From Candidatus Alistipes faecavium (GTDB lineage Bacteria; Bacteroidota; Bacteroidia; Bacteroidales; Rikenellaceae), in contig DWYP01000034.1 in NCBI GenBank assembly GCA_019118605.1, positions 1-56,239 on the forward strand: a stretch of 56,239 bases of DNA. Direction: 5' to 3'. A program made the position numbers and the translations under genes. The notes under the pieces were generated by a model, which saw only the letters and a program-made list of their open reading frames with translations, was not told where the DNA came from and did not search any database. Shown here piece after piece: positions 52,754-56,239 of the stretch. Each line of letters begins with the position of its first letter. Position 1 is the stretch's first letter.

Positions 52754-52870
52754 TGGTGAACCCGCTGGGGCTCGAACGTCGGCCGAAAGGCCGATCCTCA
52801 CCGACGAGCCGCCGATGTCGTCCGCAGGACGGTTCGGGGTTTCGGCGAGGAGGTAACCCAGGACCCCAAC
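52754..52870 (-). pseudogene. Broken tRNA-Lys 3' half with a 77 bp insertion
   Basis: Read on the minus strand, 52870-52855 equals the tRNA-Lys variable/T-arm start (GTTGGGGTCCTGGG) and 52777-52754 equals its last 24 bases up to CCA. In the intact gene these are contiguous. Here 52778-52854 interrupts the T arm and is flanked by a possible 3 bp duplication (AAC). The 5' half of the tRNA is absent. Confidence 0.75.
52831..52858. repeat. 28 bp direct repeat, copy 2
   Basis: Identical to 52670-52697. It lies at one end of the segment that splits the tRNA-Lys remnant. Confidence 0.85.
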
Positions 52871-52902
52871 AAAAAAAGAGGAAAGCCACTCGGCCTTCCT
52901 CT
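52871..52902 (-). terminator. Intrinsic terminator of tRNA-Lys
   Basis: An 11 bp stem (52877-52887 with 52892-52902, one G-U pair) directly after the CCA end is followed by seven T residues on the minus strand. Confidence 0.85.
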
Positions 52903-52903
52903 C

Positions 52904-52979
52904 TGGTGAACCCGCTGGGGCTCGAACCCAGGACCCCAACATTAAAAGTGTTGTGCTCTACCTGCTGAGCTACGGATTC
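52904..52979 (-). tRNA. tRNA-Lys (anticodon TTT), CCA encoded
   Basis: On the minus strand the acceptor stem GAATCCG/CGGGTTC, the D arm TAGCTCAGCAGGTAGAGCA, anticodon stem CAACA/TGTTG with loop CTTTTAA (anticodon TTT) and the T arm with GGTTCGAGCC are complete. The genome encodes the CCA. The length is 76 nt. Confidence 0.97.
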
Positions 52980-53101
52980 TCCCGTGCCAAAGGGATCTGA
53001 ATCCCGTTTTGGTGGTGCAAATGTACGTATTTATTTTTAATTTGCAACATCCGCACTGCGATTTTTTGACTCCACACGCTGCGGCTAAATTTTTTTTTCG
53101 T

Positions 53102-53109
53102 TATCTTTG
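53102..53109 (+). promoter_or_regulatory. -7 promoter box of the thiamine operon
   Basis: TATCTTTG matches TAnnTTTG, 12 nt before the riboswitch. No -33 TTTG is present at the usual spacing. Confidence 0.65.
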
Positions 53110-53120
53110 TTGCCACTAAC

Positions 53121-53212
53121 ACAAGAGGGGTGCCCTGCCGGTATTCGACCCGTCGGGCTGAGATCATACCCTATGAACTTGATGCGGGCAGTGCCGCCGA
53201 AAGGACTTGTTC
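53121..53212 (+). ncRNA. TPP (THI-box) riboswitch
   Basis: The conserved THI-box segments occur in order: GGGGTGCCC, GGGCTGAGATCATACCC, GAACTTGATGCGGGCAGTGCCG and CGAAAGGAC. A closing helix P1 pairs ACAAG (53121-53125) with CTTGT (53206-53210). It stands in front of thiS and should lower expression of the operon when thiamine pyrophosphate is abundant. The likely expression platform is the hairpin 53217-53262 just downstream. Confidence 0.95.
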
Positions 53213-53216
53213 ATAG

Positions 53217-53262
53217 ACCGTAATGGCTTTGCTCCCGGCGTGCGCCCTTCTGAAATTACGGT
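53217..53262 (+). promoter_or_regulatory. Likely riboswitch expression platform hairpin
   Basis: ACCGTAAT (53217-53224) is exactly complementary to ATTACGGT (53255-53262), which ends six bases before the thiS ATG. There is no T tract, so control of translation initiation is more likely than termination. Confidence 0.5.
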
Positions 53263-53268
53263 ATCAGC

Positions 53269-53469
53269 ATGAACGTTTATGTCAACCGAACGCCTGTCGA
53301 GCTCCCCGGCGATACGACGGTCTCGGAGCTGCTCGAACGGCAGAGGATCGCGGCCGACGGTACGGCCGTAGCCGTGAACAACCGCGTCGTGCCGCGCGCC
53401 GAATGGCCGACGACGCACCTCGAAGAGGAGGCAAAGGTCACGATCGTAAGGGCCGTCTGCGGAGGATGA
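53269..53469 (+). CDS. thiS: Sulfur carrier protein ThiS
   Basis: This 66-residue ubiquitin-like protein ends in Gly-Gly (RAVCGG), the site of thiocarboxylation. Sequence such as MNVYVNRTPVELPGDTTVSELLE and AVAVNNRVVPRAEW is typical of the family. It supplies sulfur to ThiG for the thiazole half of thiamine. It is the first gene after the TPP riboswitch and overlaps the next start by four bases. Confidence 0.95.
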   Translation: MNVYVNRTPVELPGDTTVSELLERQRIAADGTAVAVNNRVVPRAEWPTTHLEEEAKVTIVRAVCGG

Positions 53470-54068
53470 GCATGCGGCTGATCGTCATCACCGACACGGC
53501 GTTCCGGCCCGACGAGGCGGAGGTGATCCGCATCCTGCTCGGCGGAGGAATCGACCGCGTGCACGTGCGCAAGCCCTCTGCCGCGGAAGGCGACCTGCGG
53601 AGGCTCCTCGAGGCGCTGCCCGCGGAGCTCTACCCGCAGCTGACGCTTCACGACGCCCTGCCCCTGGCCGTGGAATACGGTCTCGGGGGCGTGCACCTGA
53701 ACCGTCGGAGTCCCGAGGCCCCGGAGGGCTTTCGGGGGCTTGTGAGCCGCTCGTGCCATACCCTCGACGAGCTTGCGGCATGCCGCACGGAGGACTACCT
53801 CTTCCTGAGCCCGCTGTTCGACAGCATCTCCAAGAGCGGATACCGCGCGGCATTCTCCGCGGCACAGCTCCGCGAAGCGGCTGCCCGGGGGCTGCTCGGC
53901 AGCCGGGTACTGGCCCTCGGAGGCGTGACCCCCGAGCGGCTTCCGCAGGTGCGGGAGTACGGATTCGGGGGTGCGGCCCTGCTGGGCTGCATCTGGCGCG
54001 ACACCTCGCACGAAGGGCTCCGGAGGACGCTCTCCGCGCTGCACGGATACGCAAACGAAAATGAATAA
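53466..54068 (+). CDS. ThiE/TenI-like thiamine phosphate synthase-superfamily protein
   Basis: This 200-residue TIM-barrel protein starts at ATG 53466, overlapping the thiS stop (ATGA); an ATG at 53472 is also possible. It has the family pattern in shortened form: DRVHVRKPS, LTLHDALPLAVEYGLGGVHLN, CHTLDEL, YLFLSPLFDSISKSGYRAAF and ALGGV. The pyrophosphate-binding features of true ThiE (for example TETK) are changed, and the overall look is closer to TenI (thiazole tautomerase) type proteins. It therefore probably acts on the thiazole intermediate made by ThiG, but thiamine phosphate synthase activity cannot be excluded. Confidence 0.75.
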   Translation: MSMRLIVITDTAFRPDEAEVIRILLGGGIDRVHVRKPSAAEGDLRRLLEALPAELYPQLTLHDALPLAVEYGLGGVHLNRRSPEAPEGFRGLVSRSCHTLDELAACRTEDYLFLSPLFDSISKSGYRAAFSAAQLREAAARGLLGSRVLALGGVTPERLPQVREYGFGGAALLGCIWRDTSHEGLRRTLSALHGYANENE

Positions 54069-54076
54069 ATATCAGA

Positions 54077-54706
54077 ATGCTTCAGTTCATCACACACCGA
54101 AACGCACGTTTCGACGAAATATCCGGCACGCGGGCCGTGCTTGAGGGCGGCTGCCGCTGGGTGCAGCTGCGCATGAAGGACGCTTCGGACGAAGAGTTCC
54201 TGCGCGCGGGCCGCGAGGTTGCACGCCTCTGCCGCGCCTTCGGGGCGACGTTCCTCGTGGACGACCGCGTGCATCTGGTCGGGGAGCTCGGGGCCGACGG
54301 CGTACATGTGGGCAGGAACGACATGCCCGTCGCCGAGGCGCGCCGGATCCTCGGCCCGGAGCGGATCGTCGGGGCCACGGCCAACACCTTCGAGGAGATC
54401 CGCCGCGCTGCGGAGGCCGGGGCCGGATACATCGGCCTCGGGCCCTTCCGCTTCACCGAGACGAAGCAGCACCTGAGCCCGATTCTGGGGCTCGAGGGTT
54501 ACCGGACGATCTTCGCCCGCTGCCGCGAGGCGGGCATCACGCTTCCGGTCGTGGCGATCGGCGGCATCACGGCCGCGGACGTCGCGGAGATTCTTGCCGC
54601 GGGAGCCACCGGAATCGCCCTCTCGGGAGCGCTGCTCGGAGCACCGGATCCCGCGACCGAAACCCGCAAAATCATCGACATCATAGAAGAAAATTCCAAA
54701 TCATAG
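54077..54706 (+). CDS. thiE: Thiamine phosphate synthase
   Basis: This 209-residue TIM barrel has the full ThiE pattern: WVQLRMKDASDEE, FLVDDRVHLVGELGADGVHVGRNDMPVAEAR, VGATANTFEEI, YIGLGPFRFTETK and VVAIGGITAADVAEIL. It joins HMP-pyrophosphate with thiazole phosphate to make thiamine phosphate in the cytoplasm. It follows the ThiE/TenI-like gene by 8 bp and precedes thiG by 6 bp. Confidence 0.93.
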   Translation: MLQFITHRNARFDEISGTRAVLEGGCRWVQLRMKDASDEEFLRAGREVARLCRAFGATFLVDDRVHLVGELGADGVHVGRNDMPVAEARRILGPERIVGATANTFEEIRRAAEAGAGYIGLGPFRFTETKQHLSPILGLEGYRTIFARCREAGITLPVVAIGGITAADVAEILAAGATGIALSGALLGAPDPATETRKIIDIIEENSKS

Positions 54707-54712
54707 AAGACA

Positions 54713-55480
54713 ATGAGCGAATTGGTTATCGGCGGACGGACGTTCCGTTCGCGCCTGTTTGTAGGCACCGGGAAGTTCAGTTCCAACGAGCTGATGGCCC
54801 GGGCCATCGAAGCCTCTCAGAGCGAAATGGTCACCGTGGCGATGAAACGCATCGACATGCAGAACCCCCAGGACGACATGCTGGCACATGTGCGCCGTCC
54901 GGAGATCCAGCTCCTGCCCAACACCTCGGGCGTGCGCGATGCCGAGGAGGCCGTATTGGCGGCGCAGCTGGCCCGCGAGGCCTTCGGCACGAACTTCATC
55001 AAGCTGGAGATCCACCCCGACCCGAAATACCTCCTGCCTGACCCCGTGGAGACGCTCCGGGCCACGGAGCAGCTGGCCAGAATGGGATTCGTGGTGCTGC
55101 CCTACATCCAGGCCGACCCGGTGTTGTGCAAGCGCCTTGAGGAGGCCGGGGCCGCCACGGTGATGCCCCTCGCCGCGCCGATCGGCACGAACAAGGGCCT
55201 CGTGACGCGCGAACTGCTGGAGATCATCATCGAGCAGAGCAACGTCCCGGTCGTCGTCGACGCAGGACTCGGGGCCCCGTCGCACGCCGCCGCGGCGATG
55301 GAGATGGGCGCCGACGCCGTGCTGGTCAACACGGCCATTGCCGTGGCCGGAGACCCCGTGCGCATGGCGAAAGCATTTGCGCAGGCCGTCGAGGCGGGGC
55401 GCGAAGCCTATGAATCGGGGCTCGGGGCCCAGGCGCGGTGCGCCGAGGCGAGCAGCCCCCTCACGTCGTTCCTCGATTAA
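54713..55480 (+). CDS. thiG: Thiazole synthase ThiG
   Basis: This 255-residue TIM barrel has the ThiG hallmarks: [19 protein letters not shown] at the N-terminus, VAMKRID with the catalytic Lys, [43 protein letters not shown] and [28 protein letters not shown]. It builds the thiazole phosphate ring from 1-deoxyxylulose 5-phosphate, ThiS thiocarboxylate and dehydroglycine. The last is made by ThiH, encoded 13 bp downstream. Confidence 0.97.
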   Translation: MSELVIGGRTFRSRLFVGTGKFSSNELMARAIEASQSEMVTVAMKRIDMQNPQDDMLAHVRRPEIQLLPNTSGVRDAEEAVLAAQLAREAFGTNFIKLEIHPDPKYLLPDPVETLRATEQLARMGFVVLPYIQADPVLCKRLEEAGAATVMPLAAPIGTNKGLVTRELLEIIIEQSNVPVVVDAGLGAPSHAAAAMEMGADAVLVNTAIAVAGDPVRMAKAFAQAVEAGREAYESGLGAQARCAEASSPLTSFLD

Positions 55481-55493
55481 AATCGCTGCCGAG

Positions 55494-56239
55494 ATGTTCT
55501 CAGAAGAACTGGCCAAATACGACTGGGAGGAGACCACCGCGCGGATCCTCTCGAAGACGGCCGCGGATGTCGAGCGGGCGCTCGCAAAGGGACACCCCAC
55601 GCTCGACGATTTCATGGCTCTGGTCTCGCCCGCCGCGGCGCCCTACCTCGAGACGATGGCGCGCCTGAGCCGCCGCTACACGCAGGAGCGCTTCGGGAAG
55701 ACCGTCTCGATGTACATCCCGATGTACATCACCAACTCGTGCACGAATTCGTGCGTCTACTGCGGCTTCAACCGCCACAACGCCATTCCGCGGGTGATCC
55801 TCACGCAGGAGCAGATCGAAGAGGAGTGCCGAGCGATCCGCGAACTGGGGCCCTTCGAGAACCTGCTGCTCGTCACGGGCGAGAACCCCCGGGCCGCGGG
55901 CGTCGACTACATCGAAGAGGCGCTGCACACGTGTCGTCCGTGGTTCAACAACCTCACCATCGAGGTGATGCCGCTGGCGGCCGAGGAGTACGAACGGCTC
56001 ACGCACGCGGGCCTGAACGGCGTGGTGTGCTTCCAGGAGACCTACAACCGCAAGAACTACAACCGCTACCACCCGGCGGGCATGAAGTCGAAGTTCGAGT
56101 GGCGCGTGAACGGCTTCGACCGCATGGGGCAGGCCGGGGTGCACAAGATCGGCATGGGCGTGCTGATCGGGCTGGAGGAGTGGCGCACCGACGTCACGAT
56201 GATGGCCCTGCACCTGCAATACCTGCGCAAGCACTACTG
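55494..56239 (+). CDS. thiH: 2-iminoacetate synthase ThiH (cut by window end)
   Basis: The frame starts at the ATG 55494 (MFSEELAKYDWEETTARIL) and stays open to the end of the window, giving 248 of an expected roughly 370 residues. The radical SAM cluster motif CTNSCVYCGF (C83, C87, C90) is present, with MYIPMYITNS just before it and VTGENPRAAGVDYI and the VCFQETYNRKNYNRYHP segment after it. It cleaves tyrosine to dehydroglycine for ThiG. The missing C-terminus lies beyond the window. Confidence 0.95.
   Translation, partial: MFSEELAKYDWEETTARILSKTAADVERALAKGHPTLDDFMALVSPAAAPYLETMARLSRRYTQERFGKTVSMYIPMYITNSCTNSCVYCGFNRHNAIPRVILTQEQIEEECRAIRELGPFENLLLVTGENPRAAGVDYIEEALHTCRPWFNNLTIEVMPLAAEEYERLTHAGLNGVVCFQETYNRKNYNRYHPAGMKSKFEWRVNGFDRMGQAGVHKIGMGVLIGLEEWRTDVTMMALHLQYLRKHY

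Larger units (their letters stand above)
52103..52903. other. Non-coding region with promoter, hairpins and tRNA-Lys-derived debris
   Basis: About 800 bp without a credible protein gene. It holds the promoter of the 52102 gene, two adjacent hairpins with the same AAG loop (52455-52469; 52470-52486 then TTTT), a GC hairpin at 52552-52571, and duplicated tRNA-Lys pieces from 52670 onward. Open frames containing GLEPRT-like sequence here are tRNA shadows. Confidence 0.6.

Noticed and set aside
52475..52968. Open frames on both strands with sequences such as NPLGLEPRTPTLKVLC and SWVRAPAGSP
   Set aside because: These are translations of tRNA-Lys and its duplicated fragments, a well-known source of spurious proteins. 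They have no start signals or protein features.

Overview
This 56 kb window is chromosomal DNA of a GC-rich member of the Bacteroidales, most likely an Alistipes-type Rikenellaceae. The evidence is several SusC/SusD-type outer-membrane systems, Bacteroidetes-type promoters (a TAnnTTTG -7 box, sometimes with TTTG about 19 nt upstream), lipoproteins with Bacteroidetes family domains, and a cysteate synthase-like gene, which fits the sulfonolipids known from Alistipes. The genus is an inference from gene content and base composition; no 16S rRNA is present.

Layout. 1-2915: a conserved membrane protein, a DUF3822-like protein, rsmD, tRNA-Asp and aquaporin Z. 3110-14293 (minus strand): a secreted calcineurin-type phosphoesterase, then a SusC-SusD-lipoprotein-lipoprotein operon next to a large secreted zinc metalloprotease. 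14660-26243 (minus): an S46 dipeptidyl-peptidase and a five-gene operon of TonB receptor, DUF4876 lipoprotein, DUF6850 outer-membrane protein, fimbrillin/FISUMP lipoprotein and membrane polyferredoxin. 26482-30376: a zinc alcohol dehydrogenase, a secreted EEP-family hydrolase and umuDC. 30629-36668 (minus): a BtuB-like TonB receptor, a cysteate synthase-like enzyme, and the two enzymes of the carboxyspermidine route to spermidine (nspC and a carboxynorspermidine dehydrogenase).

36881-47753 is a polysaccharide-utilization-type locus: ECF sigma factor, divergent FecR anti-sigma, SusC with an STN signalling domain, SusD, and three surface lipoproteins. The order resembles the N-glycan locus around EndoBT-3987 of B. 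thetaiotaomicron, but both GH18-like proteins have lost the DxxDxDxE catalytic signature. A complete antisense small-RNA gene (promoter plus intrinsic terminator) can be read on the minus strand between fecR and susC. This is the placement of DonS-type cis-antisense RNAs that repress Bacteroides glycan loci, and it is the most interesting regulatory signal in the window.

47976-52102 holds another TonB-linked outer-membrane protein and two tandem paralogous secreted proteins of unknown function. 52103-52980 is a non-coding region with tRNA-Lys and the broken remains of a second tRNA-Lys copy carrying a 77 bp insertion. 53121-56239 is a TPP-riboswitch-controlled thiamine operon: thiS, a TenI/ThiE paralogue, thiE, thiG and thiH (cut by the window end).
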